Origin: an uncultured Phycisphaerales bacterium
Lineage (GTDB): Bacteria; Planctomycetota; Phycisphaerae; Phycisphaerales; UBA1924
Length of the DNA: 64,000 nt
Assembly: GCA_937995595.1 (NCBI GenBank)
Contig: CALKJW010000034.1
Coordinates: forward strand, 1-64,000
Direction of reading: 5' to 3'
Positions 36,844 through 45,402 of the stretch are shown one piece after another. The notes under the pieces were generated by a model. That model ran no database searches. It saw only the letters and a list, made by a program, of their open reading frames with translations, and was not told where the DNA came from. A program made the translations under genes and the position numbers. The number at the start of each line of letters is the position of its first letter. Position 1 is the stretch's first letter.

Positions 36844-38781
36844 CTACTCCGCCCCGGCGCGCACCATCGCCAGGTCGTGTGCCCAGTCGTAGGCCTGGCC
36901 CAGGCGCGTCCAGTCGAACTCCCAACTGCGCGCTTCGACGTGGTTGCGCAGGCGGATGCGCTCGCGCCGGTCGAGTTTGCAGAACTCGAGCATGTGGCGG
37001 CAGAGGTCCGCCGCGGCTTCGTGGAACGTCCTGCCGCGCCGACCGAGCACGTAGAGCCCGCCGCCCTCGCGCCCGCACAGGTCGGGGATGGTCTCCTGCA
37101 CGTAGCGCCCGAAACCCGAGAGGTCGCTGGTGACCGCGGGCACGCCCATCGCCAGACACTCCAGCGGCGTGTAGCCCCAGGGCTCGTACGCGCTCGGGAA
37201 GATGCCCATGTGACAGCCGCGGACGAACTGCTCGTACTCAAGGCCCCACAGCGGGTTCGTGGGCGTGATGAACTCGGGGTGGTAGACGACCTTCACCGGG
37301 TCGTCGGCCTGGTTGAACAGCCACAGGCGGCGGATCTGGTTGAGCACTTCGTCCCTGCCGTCGTCCTCGAGCAGGTGGGTGACGACGAGCGGCAACTGGT
37401 CGGTGCGGAAGGCGTGCTGCGTGCGCCGGAAGCGCAGGTTCCAGTACTCGGGGATCATCTCCTCGAGCGGGACCTTCTGCCTTGCCGCGGCGGTGCGGAA
37501 GAGTTGGTCGCCCAGTTCGCGCGTGATGGCGTCGCAGACGGCGTGGAGTTCGTTGAGGACGCCGCGCTGGCTGAGCGCGCGCGGGTGCAGCGAGCGCGTG
37601 GGCCGCTGGGTCACGATGAAGAACACGACGTTGCGTTCGACACCCTGGGCGCGCAGGCCCTTGAGTTCGGCGTTGAGCCGCGCGAGCGCTTCGAGGCAGA
37701 GGTCGAAGCCCTTGTTCCGCGGCTCGAAACGGCCGGACGTGAAGAAGTACAGCGTCTTGTCGAGGTCGAAGGCGTAACTGGGGAAGAAGTGCCCCATGAC
37801 GAAGCGGTTGATCCGCTCCTTGAACTGCGCGTGGAAGGTCTGGAAGTCGTGCCCGACGTTGTAGTGCTCGATGTTCAGGCCGTTGGCCAGCACCATGTCG
37901 GGCCTGCGGCCCAGCAGGTGCGCGCACTCCTCGCCGGTGATCGGCGAGACGGTGGTGAACACGTCGCACGCGTGGGCGCAGGCCCGCTCGATGCCGTGCT
38001 GGCAGCGGATGTTGAACTTCTCGGCCTCGTGCGCGTGATCGAGGAACGGCAGGTGGTCGTAGAACCACTCGTCGCCCCACGCGATGGTCCGGCCCAGTTG
38101 CGTGGCGTGGGTGGTGAAGACCGTCGCCGCGGCGAGTTTGGGGTGCTGGCGGTGCAGCATCGGGAGCGCGACGCCGCCGAGCCATTCGTGGAAGTGCGCG
38201 ATCAGCCTGCGGTCGGAGCGCCGCCCCTCGGGCGTGCCCTCCGCGGCGCCGGGGCCGATCCACTCGCGTGCCGCGGCGACGAGCAGGCGGCGCACCGCCT
38301 CGCCGAAGAGGATCGAGCCGTCGATCAGTCCATCGCCAGCGGGCGAGGGGATGCCGTGGTGGTCCCACAGGCGGTACTTGATCTCGTCGAGTTGGTGCCG
38401 CAGCGCCTCGTGCTCGACCAGCAGCACGCGCGGGCGGCCGGGCACGAGCCAGCGGCCGTGACGAACCTGCAGTGCCTCCGCGCCAAGCGCGTCGATCACC
38501 CTTCCGACCCAGCCGCTGGCCTTGCGTTCCTCGAACTCCAGCGCGGCGCGCGACGGGACATGCGGCCCGACGAGCAGGTAGCGCTCGCGCCAGCGCCTGA
38601 CCATCGTCGGCGCCTTGGAGCGGATGACCTGGTAGATGCCGCCGAGTTGGTTGCAGACCTCCCACGAGACCTCGAGCAGCGCGGCACGCGCGGGGGCGCG
38701 CTCGCCGTCGACCACCGGCGGCGCGGACGGCGCGGGGCGCACGCCGCCGAGGCCCATCGCGTTGATGCTGAACTGGCCCAT
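36844..38781 (-). CDS. eukaryotic-type (GT3) glycogen synthase
   Basis: A 645-residue glycosyltransferase with the animal/fungal glycogen synthase layout rather than bacterial GlgA. The N-terminal EVSWEVCNQLGGIYQVIRSKAP (residues about 37-58) matches the GT3 KxGG-like region, and IAHFHEWLGG, FTTHATQLGR, TVSPITGEECAHLLGR and VLANGLNIEHY follow in order. The C-terminal domain has the nucleotide-binding signature SAYEPWGYTPLECLAMGVPAVTSDLSGFG (near 530-560). It would extend glycogen from UDP-glucose (or ADP-glucose) in the cytosol. The glucose-6-phosphate-sensing Arg cluster of eukaryotic enzymes is not evident. No other glycogen genes are in the window. Confidence 0.9.
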   Translation of the reverse strand: MGQFSINAMGLGGVRPAPSAPPVVDGERAPARAALLEVSWEVCNQLGGIYQVIRSKAPTMVRRWRERYLLVGPHVPSRAALEFEERKASGWVGRVIDALGAEALQVRHGRWLVPGRPRVLLVEHEALRHQLDEIKYRLWDHHGIPSPAGDGLIDGSILFGEAVRRLLVAAAREWIGPGAAEGTPEGRRSDRRLIAHFHEWLGGVALPMLHRQHPKLAAATVFTTHATQLGRTIAWGDEWFYDHLPFLDHAHEAEKFNIRCQHGIERACAHACDVFTTVSPITGEECAHLLGRRPDMVLANGLNIEHYNVGHDFQTFHAQFKERINRFVMGHFFPSYAFDLDKTLYFFTSGRFEPRNKGFDLCLEALARLNAELKGLRAQGVERNVVFFIVTQRPTRSLHPRALSQRGVLNELHAVCDAITRELGDQLFRTAAARQKVPLEEMIPEYWNLRFRRTQHAFRTDQLPLVVTHLLEDDGRDEVLNQIRRLWLFNQADDPVKVVYHPEFITPTNPLWGLEYEQFVRGCHMGIFPSAYEPWGYTPLECLAMGVPAVTSDLSGFGRYVQETIPDLCGREGGGLYVLGRRGRTFHEAAADLCRHMLEFCKLDRRERIRLRNHVEARSWEFDWTRLGQAYDWAHDLAMVRAGAE

Positions 38782-38899
38782 CGGGCCAACACTCTACCAC
38801 CGCGCCGGGGACGGCACCGCCCGCGCACCGACGCGGTCGGTTTTCAACGTCCAATAACTGCGGCCGCGCCGCATCGAGTTGTCGCGCGCGTGCCGGGAG

Positions 38900-40321
38900 T
38901 CACTCCAGCGTGCGCACCTTGATGTTCCGGAACCACACCGGGTCGCCGTGGTCCTGCAGCGCGACGTGGCCCGCCGCGCGGGTGGCGAAGGCGGGCACGC
39001 CCCTCCACTTGCTCCGGGCGTGCGCGGCCTTGTACTCGTCGCTCCCGAGGTCAAGGTCTACGACCTTGAAGCCGTTGAGCCAGTGCTCGATCCGCCCGCC
39101 GCGGCAGACGATGCGGGCCTGATTCCACTCGCCTGCGGGTCGGCCGGTGTCGAACGCGCAGCCGGAGACGTCGTAGAAACTGCCGGTGCGCGTGGTGGGC
39201 TTGGCCTTGTCGCCGTGGCGCAGGTCGTCGAGGATCTGGAACTCCGGGCCGGTCTGCCACGGGTAATCGTGGTCCTCGGTGGCGCGGTAGATGATGCCGC
39301 TGTTTCCACCGGGCGCGACCTTGAACTCCAGCGCCAGTTCAAAGTCGCCGAACTGCTCGTCGGTCACGATGTCGCCGCCCGCCCTGCCCGGCGTGTAGGC
39401 CAGTTCGCCGTCGCGGACCGTCCAGCCCGAGTTTTCCGGCAGCGCTGGCTTGCGGTACCCGCGCCAGCCGGAGGTGGTCCTGCCGTCGAACAGGAGTCTC
39501 CAGCCCGCGGCCTTCTCCTGCGGTGAGAGCGTGTTGTGCGCACGCACGTCGCGCCACCCGGCCGGGAGGGTCACGGCGCCGGTCGCGGCCCACTCGGCCC
39601 CGCGCACCAGCAGCGTGCGGAAGCCCGGCGTGGTGACCGAGGATTTGGTGTCCTCAGCGTTCACCCACACGTGGCCGAGCGGCGTGGCGAACACACGGCC
39701 CCTGCCGAAGGCGAGCGTGAAGGCCATGGGCTCGTGTCTGCCGGAGCCGCCGGATTCGCCGGAGGACATCGCGCGGGCCAGCAGGCTGTAGCGCGCATTC
39801 TGAGAGTTCACCAGGTCGTGGTACAACTCGTCGCGCGTCGTGAACTCGGCCATGCCGCGCGTGATCGGGTGGTCCCGGTCGACCCACTCGACGCCGAACT
39901 CGTGCACGCGGCCGTGGCCGGTGCCGTCGCGCCACATCAGGCCGAGCATCCGCTCGTAGTCGGCCCAGCCGCGGAAGGCGTTGTTCGCCGCGTGGATCGC
40001 CACGACGCCGACGCCGCCCTCGACCGCGGCGACGAAGTTGCGCTCGGCGGCATCGCCCCAGCGGCGCGGGTCGTGGATGTCGTTGTAGTCGAGCACGAAG
40101 AGTCTGTAGGGCGCGAGCGCGGCCGCGTCGGCGAGCGTGCTCGCCGGGTCGTCGGTGATGGTCACCGCGAACCGGCCCGTGGCTTCGAGCGTGTCGGCGT
40201 GCACGCGGCTGGTGTACCGCCAGTTGTGATTGTTGTGCCCGGTTATAAGCAGCGTGGGGATCGGCTCGGGCGCGGCGACGACAGCGGCGAGCAATGCCGC
40301 GGCGGCTTCGACGATGAACAT
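38900..40321 (-). CDS. exported ThuA-DUF1080 fusion protein
   Basis: A 473-residue exported protein. A signal peptide (MFIVEAAAALLAAVVAAP) precedes a ThuA-like (trehalose-utilisation, glutamine-amidotransferase-like) domain, residues about 20-245 (LLITGHNNHNWRYT, FVLDYNDI, VVAIHAANNAFRGW). It is followed by DUF1080, now called 3-keto-disaccharide hydrolase domain, residues about 250-470 (WRLLFDGRTTSGWRG, GGNSGIIYRATEDHDYPWQTGPEFQILDD, GHVALQDHG). Both occur widely in planctomycete secreted carbohydrate degradation. ATG 40321 has AGGAG seven bases upstream. It lies downstream of two related exported-protein genes, so a shared pathway is probable. Confidence 0.92.
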   Translation of the reverse strand: MFIVEAAAALLAAVVAAPEPIPTLLITGHNNHNWRYTSRVHADTLEATGRFAVTITDDPASTLADAAALAPYRLFVLDYNDIHDPRRWGDAAERNFVAAVEGGVGVVAIHAANNAFRGWADYERMLGLMWRDGTGHGRVHEFGVEWVDRDHPITRGMAEFTTRDELYHDLVNSQNARYSLLARAMSSGESGGSGRHEPMAFTLAFGRGRVFATPLGHVWVNAEDTKSSVTTPGFRTLLVRGAEWAATGAVTLPAGWRDVRAHNTLSPQEKAAGWRLLFDGRTTSGWRGYRKPALPENSGWTVRDGELAYTPGRAGGDIVTDEQFGDFELALEFKVAPGGNSGIIYRATEDHDYPWQTGPEFQILDDLRHGDKAKPTTRTGSFYDVSGCAFDTGRPAGEWNQARIVCRGGRIEHWLNGFKVVDLDLGSDEYKAAHARSKWRGVPAFATRAAGHVALQDHGDPVWFRNIKVRTLE

Positions 40322-40424
40322 GCGCGGACTCCTGACCTGCGACGCGACCCCGCCCCGCACTCAAGTCGGTGCGCAGCATACCACGTCGCAAGATTGCGCG
40401 CCGGTGGACGCTGCGTATCAGCGC

Positions 40425-42659
40425 TCAGGGCCTGGGCGGGAAGTTGTCTGGCATCCACGCGGGCAGGTCGGAGACCGAGTCTCGCGCGGCCTGCGAGGTC
40501 GGCACGCCCCAGGCGGCGAAGAACGGGCCGAGGTTCCTGCTCACCGCGCGGCTGAAGCGCACCATCCACTGGTCGCGCTTGGCGTCGTCGGTCCTGGGGC
40601 GCTCGGCGTCGGGCAGGGCGCGGTACTCGGCGAAGACCTTCTTGTACGCCTCCCAGCCGAACGCCTCGCGGAGTTGCATGTACATGATGAGCGCGGTGAA
40701 CGGCTCGCGTTTCCAATCCTCGAACTTCGCCCCGCGCGCAAAGTAGCGCGCGATGGTTTCGTCGCGCTTCTCGAGCGCGGGGTGCCCGGTGGAAGGCGGC
40801 ATCGCGCACACCGTCTCGCAGATGTAGAGCGAGAAGAGGTTGCACGTGACCTCGACCGTGCCGTCGAAGGTCCAGTCGGGCGACTGGTGGTTGTGGCCCA
40901 GTTCGTGGAACAGGCCCCAACTCCCCGCCGCGAGGCGCGAGGCGTCGGTCATGTCGTCGACCGCGTCCAGGTGCGTCATGATCGGGTAGCCCGCGTGCAT
41001 GTAGCCGGCGGAGATCTGCACGTCGGCGACGTACCGCTCCGGGCGGGTGCGCTGGCGCGGCATGGCGGCAAGGTCCGCCGCGGCGTCGAGCACGCGGTCC
41101 CACAGCGTCAGGAGCGCCTTGGGGTCGTCGAGCGTCTTCACCGCCGATGAGGGCACGGTGAGGATCACCTTGTCGGTGGCGAGTTCGGCCCACGGGCCGG
41201 GGCGGTTGCGGATGCGAACGGTCCACTCGTCGGACGGTGTGTGCCCGAGTCTGTACATCGGGGCGTCGATGCCGCCGTGCACGATGACGTTGATGTTCCG
41301 CGGGTCGCAGTTCTCCGGCACGACGACGTACACCAGCCCGCCGAAGGGCGTCGACACGTGCGTCGATTGCTCGTTGATGACCACCTCCATCGTGACGTTG
41401 GGCACACGCTTCCACGAATCGAGGTGCCAGAGTTCGTCCTTGTGGCATCCGATGCGTCCGCGCAGGTTCAGGCCGCGCGCGGCCTCGGGCAGTTCGAAGC
41501 GCAGCGGCGTGCCGGGAAGCGCGTACACGCCCGTCGAGTGCCAGCCGGGGACCGCGGTGCTGATCGGCACAACGACGCGCCGGCGCGCGGGCCAGCTCGC
41601 GCCGAGGTTCGGGAACGCGTTGACGTCCGCGTGCTCGCGCAGATCTTCGTATGGAAGCGTCGCCAGCAGCGCGTCGCGGTAGCCGATCAGCACGCGGTGC
41701 AGCGGACGCGAGTAGTCGATCGGCTGCTCCGGCGTCGGCGTCAGTTCCTTCCTGTGCGCGGCCAGCAGTTCGTTGAGCCGCGGACGCAGCAACGTGTCGC
41801 CGGCGGGCAGGAGCCTCGCCGCGGCGGTGGCGTTGGCGGCGGCGACCTTGGCCGCGGGCTTGTCGAGGGCCGGTGCGCCGTCGCGCGAGATGGCCTCCAT
41901 CGCCTTGCCGGCGTGGGCGAGGTCGGCCGCGGGTCCGGCCACGTCGAACGTGCCTGTGTCGTTCTTGCCCGCGTAACGGTCGGTCCAGGCGATGCCCGCC
42001 GCGCCCGCGATGCGGTTCAGCGGGTTGTCAACCAGCGACTTCCCAGCCGGCGCGTTCCATGCCCACGCGGTCTGGGCCGCCATCACGCCACCGCCGGCGC
42101 GAAGGAACTCCGACACCGCGGACACCTGCGCATCCGAGAGCGCGTTGCCGACGATGCACAGCAGGTCGATGCGATCGGCCAGCGGCGTAGCGCCTTCGCC
42201 GCCCCACTCGGGGCCGAGGTCGACGACCTCGAAGCCCAGCGAGCGGAAGAAGTCGCCGAGTTTGCAGTTCACCAGCGCGACGCGCGCCGGCCCGCCCTCG
42301 CGCGGTCGCGCGGCCCACGCGGCGCAGCGATTGAGCAGCGCTTCGTGGTCGCCGACTGTCAGCGACGCCGCGTCGAGGTGCCCGGTGTGCGAGAAGGCGA
42401 CCAGCCGCCCGGAGGCGTCGCCGTCGCTCGCCACGGTTCCCGCCGCGGCGACGGGCGCGATCACCCCGTCCGCAGTACCGACGGCGAGGACGGCCGCATC
42501 GGGCGACCAGACGGCGAGCGTGCCCGGCGTCCCGGGCGCGGCGATGGTGCGCACACCGTCGGTCAGGCCGGTCGGCGGCGCGGCAGGGACCGCGGCGCAC
42601 GACTGCGCGGACACGATCGCGGCAAGCACCAGCGGTACAACGTGCGTCAACCGATGCAT
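40425..42659 (-). CDS. M60-like (enhancin/mucinase) metallopeptidase
   Basis: A 744-residue exported metallopeptidase. The signal peptide is [23 protein letters not shown]. Residues about 70-330 resemble a glutamine-amidotransferase-like fold (LVNCKLGDFFRSLGFEVVDLG). The peptidase M60 domain has the zinc motif HELGHNHQ (near 585) with the third-ligand glutamate region TFDGTVEVTCN just after. M60-like enzymes cleave glycoproteins such as mucins. ATG 42659 overlaps the upstream stop as TGATG (GTG 42662 is one codon earlier), so translation is coupled to the sugar isomerase gene. Confidence 0.9.
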   Translation of the reverse strand: MHRLTHVVPLVLAAIVSAQSCAAVPAAPPTGLTDGVRTIAAPGTPGTLAVWSPDAAVLAVGTADGVIAPVAAAGTVASDGDASGRLVAFSHTGHLDAASLTVGDHEALLNRCAAWAARPREGGPARVALVNCKLGDFFRSLGFEVVDLGPEWGGEGATPLADRIDLLCIVGNALSDAQVSAVSEFLRAGGGVMAAQTAWAWNAPAGKSLVDNPLNRIAGAAGIAWTDRYAGKNDTGTFDVAGPAADLAHAGKAMEAISRDGAPALDKPAAKVAAANATAAARLLPAGDTLLRPRLNELLAAHRKELTPTPEQPIDYSRPLHRVLIGYRDALLATLPYEDLREHADVNAFPNLGASWPARRRVVVPISTAVPGWHSTGVYALPGTPLRFELPEAARGLNLRGRIGCHKDELWHLDSWKRVPNVTMEVVINEQSTHVSTPFGGLVYVVVPENCDPRNINVIVHGGIDAPMYRLGHTPSDEWTVRIRNRPGPWAELATDKVILTVPSSAVKTLDDPKALLTLWDRVLDAAADLAAMPRQRTRPERYVADVQISAGYMHAGYPIMTHLDAVDDMTDASRLAAGSWGLFHELGHNHQSPDWTFDGTVEVTCNLFSLYICETVCAMPPSTGHPALEKRDETIARYFARGAKFEDWKREPFTALIMYMQLREAFGWEAYKKVFAEYRALPDAERPRTDDAKRDQWMVRFSRAVSRNLGPFFAAWGVPTSQAARDSVSDLPAWMPDNFPPRP

Positions 42660-43639
42660 CACGGCGTGGTCTCCTTGGTCTCCTGCTCGGGCCCGATCTC
42701 GGCGGGCTGTTTCGCCGCCGCGGCCAACTCGTCACGGATACGTTCGAGCAGGCGCCTGGTTGCGAGAATGCCCTCGGCCTCGCTCAGGCGGCCGCCCTCG
42801 TACTCGACGCCGACATGGCCCGAATAACCGGCGTCGAGCACGATCTTCATCATGCGGCGGTAGTCGATGGTGGTCTCGTTGCCCGCGCCGTCGAAGTCGT
42901 AACTCTTGGCGGACACGCCGCGGGCAAAGGGCATCAACTCCGCGGTGCCCCTGTATCGGTCGTAGACCTCCTTGTCCGAGACTCGGAAGTTGCCGAAGTC
43001 CGGGAGTGTGCCGGCGCGCCGGTGGTCGACCTGCTTCATGACGGCCGCGAGCCACGCCCCGTTGGACGACAGGCCGCCGTGGTTCTCGACGATCACGTTC
43101 AGGCCCATCGGGTCTGCCAGTTCGCACAGCCTGCGCAAGCCGTCGGCGGCGCGGTCGCGCTGTTCGTCGTAGGTCCCGCCGGAGTGCGCGTTGACGCGGA
43201 TCGAGTGACAGCCCAGCGCCGCCGCGGCGTCGAGCCACTTGCGGTGGTTCTCGACGGCCTGCCTGCGCCGGGCCTCGTCGGGGTCGCCCAGCGCGCCCTC
43301 GCCGTCGCACATGATGAGGACGCTGCGGACGCCGAGGTCGTCGCACCTGTTCCGCAACTCCCGGTTGTACTCCGGGTCGCTCTTCTTCTTCCAGAACGCG
43401 TTGACGTACTCGACCGCGTCGATGCCGAACTCCTGCTTGGCGGCCTTGGGAAAGTCCAGATGATCGAGCCGGCCTGCAAAGAGCGTGCGGTGCAGCGACC
43501 ACTGCGCCAGCGAGATGCGGAAGAGCGGCTCGACACGCGCCGATGACCGAGCCCGCGCGCCCGCGGGCAGAACCGCGCACGCGGCCGCGGCGCCGAGCAC
43601 GGCGAGGGATTGGCGGCGGGTCAGCGCGACGTTGGGCAT
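42659..43639 (-). CDS. TAT-exported sugar phosphate isomerase/epimerase-family protein
   Basis: A 326-residue TIM-barrel protein of the xylose-isomerase-like AP-endonuclease-2 superfamily. The N terminus has a twin-arginine signal ([22 protein letters not shown]), so it is exported folded. Motifs include [47 protein letters not shown] (near 176) and [13 protein letters not shown] (near 288), giving the Glu/His metal ligands expected. Start ATG 43639 has AGGAG eight bases upstream and puts the signal at the N terminus. It heads a three-gene exported cluster with the M60 and ThuA-DUF1080 genes. Confidence 0.9.
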   Translation of the reverse strand: MPNVALTRRQSLAVLGAAAACAVLPAGARARSSARVEPLFRISLAQWSLHRTLFAGRLDHLDFPKAAKQEFGIDAVEYVNAFWKKKSDPEYNRELRNRCDDLGVRSVLIMCDGEGALGDPDEARRRQAVENHRKWLDAAAALGCHSIRVNAHSGGTYDEQRDRAADGLRRLCELADPMGLNVIVENHGGLSSNGAWLAAVMKQVDHRRAGTLPDFGNFRVSDKEVYDRYRGTAELMPFARGVSAKSYDFDGAGNETTIDYRRMMKIVLDAGYSGHVGVEYEGGRLSEAEGILATRRLLERIRDELAAAAKQPAEIGPEQETKETTP

Positions 43640-43691
43640 CTCGGGTCTCCTCGCGGGCACCGCCTAGATTCTACGTCGGACGCCGCGGCGA

Positions 43692-44207
43692 TCAGCCCTC
43701 AGCGTCGGCGTCGCGTTCGGCGTCCTCGATCGAACGTTCGCGTCGGCGTTCGGCCTGTCCCTGGTCGCGCGGCGGCGACACGACGATCCTGACGCTCGTC
43801 ACCGAGGCCGGCACGCGTTTGAGCAGCGCGGACTGCGCGCCGGCGCGCAGCAGACGGTCGATCACGTAGCGGGTCGAGGCATCGGGCACGCCCAGCGTGA
43901 GGACGCCGCGGGTGAGTTTGACGACTTCGACCCTGTCCGCCAGATGCGAGGGGAACGTCTGGGCGACGGCGACCGACGCCGCGCCGACCGACTTGTGCGC
44001 GTGGCGCGCGTGCTCGAAGACGTCGTGCACCGCCGCGGCGATGGTGGGATCGGCCCAGACCTTGCGGAGCCGCTTGAGCGCGGCGGGGCTGTCGGCAAAG
44101 GCCCTGCGTTCGGCGAGGGTCGGCTGGTCCGGCCGGCGGACGCGCGCGGCGCGGATGGCGGCGAGCGCATCGACGTGAGGTCTCGCATCGGCCGGCTCCG
44201 CTGGCAT
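43692..44207 (-). CDS. DciA-like (DUF721) protein
   Basis: A 171-residue protein with a C-terminal DUF721 domain: VGAASVAVAQTFPSHLADRVEVVKLTRGVLTLGVPDASTRYVIDRLLRAG (residues about 73-122). DUF721/DciA proteins are predicted ancestral helicase operators that load DnaB in bacteria without DnaC/DnaI. The N-terminal 70 residues are unassigned. ATG 44207 has GGAG eight bases upstream; a GTG at 44237 directly abuts the ABC transporter gene stop but gives a less likely N terminus. The end is 52 bases from the TAT-exported isomerase gene start. Chromosome replication genes are not nearby. Confidence 0.7.
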   Translation of the reverse strand: MPAEPADARPHVDALAAIRAARVRRPDQPTLAERRAFADSPAALKRLRKVWADPTIAAAVHDVFEHARHAHKSVGAASVAVAQTFPSHLADRVEVVKLTRGVLTLGVPDASTRYVIDRLLRAGAQSALLKRVPASVTSVRIVVSPPRDQGQAERRRERSIEDAERDADAEG

Positions 44208-44237
44208 GGACAGACTCCGGCAGGACCGACGGGACAC

Positions 44238-45101
44238 CTACACCGCTCCCCCTTCGAAGACCACGCGCCGCTTCCTGGGACCGGGCTTGGCGGTGGGCAC
44301 CGCGCTCAGCAGCGACTGGGTGTACTTGTGCTGCGCGCGGTTGATGATGTCGAGTTTCGGCCCCTCCTCGACGATCTTGCCGCGGTACATCACCGCGATG
44401 CGGTCGCACATGTGCTGGATCACGGCCATGTCGTGGCTGATGAACAGGAAACTCAGGCCGAAGTCGCGCTGCAGGTCCTTGAGCAGGTTGAGGATCTGGG
44501 CCTGGATCGAAACGTCCAGCGCGCTGGTGGGCTCGTCGCACACGATGAAACTCGGCTCCAGCGCCAGCGCGCGGGCGATGCCGATGCGCTGCCGCTGGCC
44601 GCCGGAGAACTCGTGCGGGTAGCGGTCGGCCGCGGCCTTGGGCATGCCGCAGCGCACCAGCAGTTTCTCGACGCGGTCGCGGAGTTCGCTCTTGTCGGTG
44701 CAGATGCCGTGCACGACCAGCGGCTCGCCGAGGATGTTGACGATCCGCATACGCGGGTTGAGCGAACTGGCCGGGTCCTGGAAGATGATCTGCATCCGCC
44801 GGCGCATGGCCTTGAGTTCGGGCCCGGCCAGCGCGTAGACGTCCTTGCCGTCGAAGATCACGTCGCCGCTGGTGCGGGGGATCAGCCTCAGCAGCGTGCG
44901 CCCGACCGTGGTCTTGCCGCACCCCGACTCGCCCACCAGACCCAGCGTCTCGCCCCTGGCGATATGGAACGTCACGCCGTCGACCGCGCGGAACCAGCCC
45001 GTCGTCCTCTGCAGCAGGCCCGACTTGATCGGGAAGTGCGTGTGCAGGTCGCGCACGTCGAGCAGCGGCTTGGGCGGCGGTGTGGCGGCGTCCGTGGGCA
45101 T
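44238..45101 (-). CDS. oligopeptide-type ABC transporter ATP-binding protein (OppF/DppF-like)
   Basis: A 287-residue ATPase of the peptide/nickel import class. Walker A is [17 protein letters not shown] (near 58-74), the Q loop is [15 protein letters not shown], the ABC signature is [16 protein letters not shown] (near 164-179) and Walker B is [14 protein letters not shown]. The tail carries [17 protein letters not shown], the OppF-type C-terminal zone. No permease, binding protein or OppD is encoded within this window, so it is an orphan or its partners are elsewhere. It starts at ATG 45101 and is divergent from the CDGSH gene (58-base gap). Confidence 0.93.
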   Translation of the reverse strand: MPTDAATPPPKPLLDVRDLHTHFPIKSGLLQRTTGWFRAVDGVTFHIARGETLGLVGESGCGKTTVGRTLLRLIPRTSGDVIFDGKDVYALAGPELKAMRRRMQIIFQDPASSLNPRMRIVNILGEPLVVHGICTDKSELRDRVEKLLVRCGMPKAAADRYPHEFSGGQRQRIGIARALALEPSFIVCDEPTSALDVSIQAQILNLLKDLQRDFGLSFLFISHDMAVIQHMCDRIAVMYRGKIVEEGPKLDIINRAQHKYTQSLLSAVPTAKPGPRKRRVVFEGGAV

Positions 45102-45159
45102 GGCCCAAGGTTACGCCCGACGCGCGCGGCGTGCCCGCCCTGCCCGCTACGATGCCCGC

Positions 45160-45396
45160 ATGGCGAGACTGATCCGACACGAAGCGACCGGCCCGGTGAA
45201 GATCGACCCCGCGAACTGGCCGCGCGACGAGCAGGGGAATCTCAAGCCGATCTTCGTCTGCGCCTGCGGCCTTTCGCAGAACTTCCCGTTCTGCGACGGG
45301 GCGCACAAGGCCTGCCGCGCCTCGGAGGCCGCGGGGAAGGTGTACGTCTACGACCGCGACCGGCGGAGCGTGATCGACACGCGCGACGACGTCTGA
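45160..45396 (+). CDS. CDGSH iron-sulfur domain protein
   Basis: A 78-residue protein with one CDGSH domain: [20 protein letters not shown] (about residues 34-53) gives the three Cys and one His ligands of a 2Fe-2S cluster, with Asp-Gly-Ala in place of Asp-Gly-Ser. Eukaryotic mitoNEET and bacterial homologues move or sense Fe-S clusters and are redox-active. This one has no membrane helix. ATG 45160 fits the small-protein length. It is flanked by the orphan ABC ATPase gene and the large FAD/Fe-S oxidase gene, which ends seven bases away in convergent orientation. Function is inferred from the domain only. Confidence 0.9.
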   Translation: MARLIRHEATGPVKIDPANWPRDEQGNLKPIFVCACGLSQNFPFCDGAHKACRASEAAGKVYVYDRDRRSVIDTRDDV

Positions 45397-45402
45397 CCGC
45401 TC

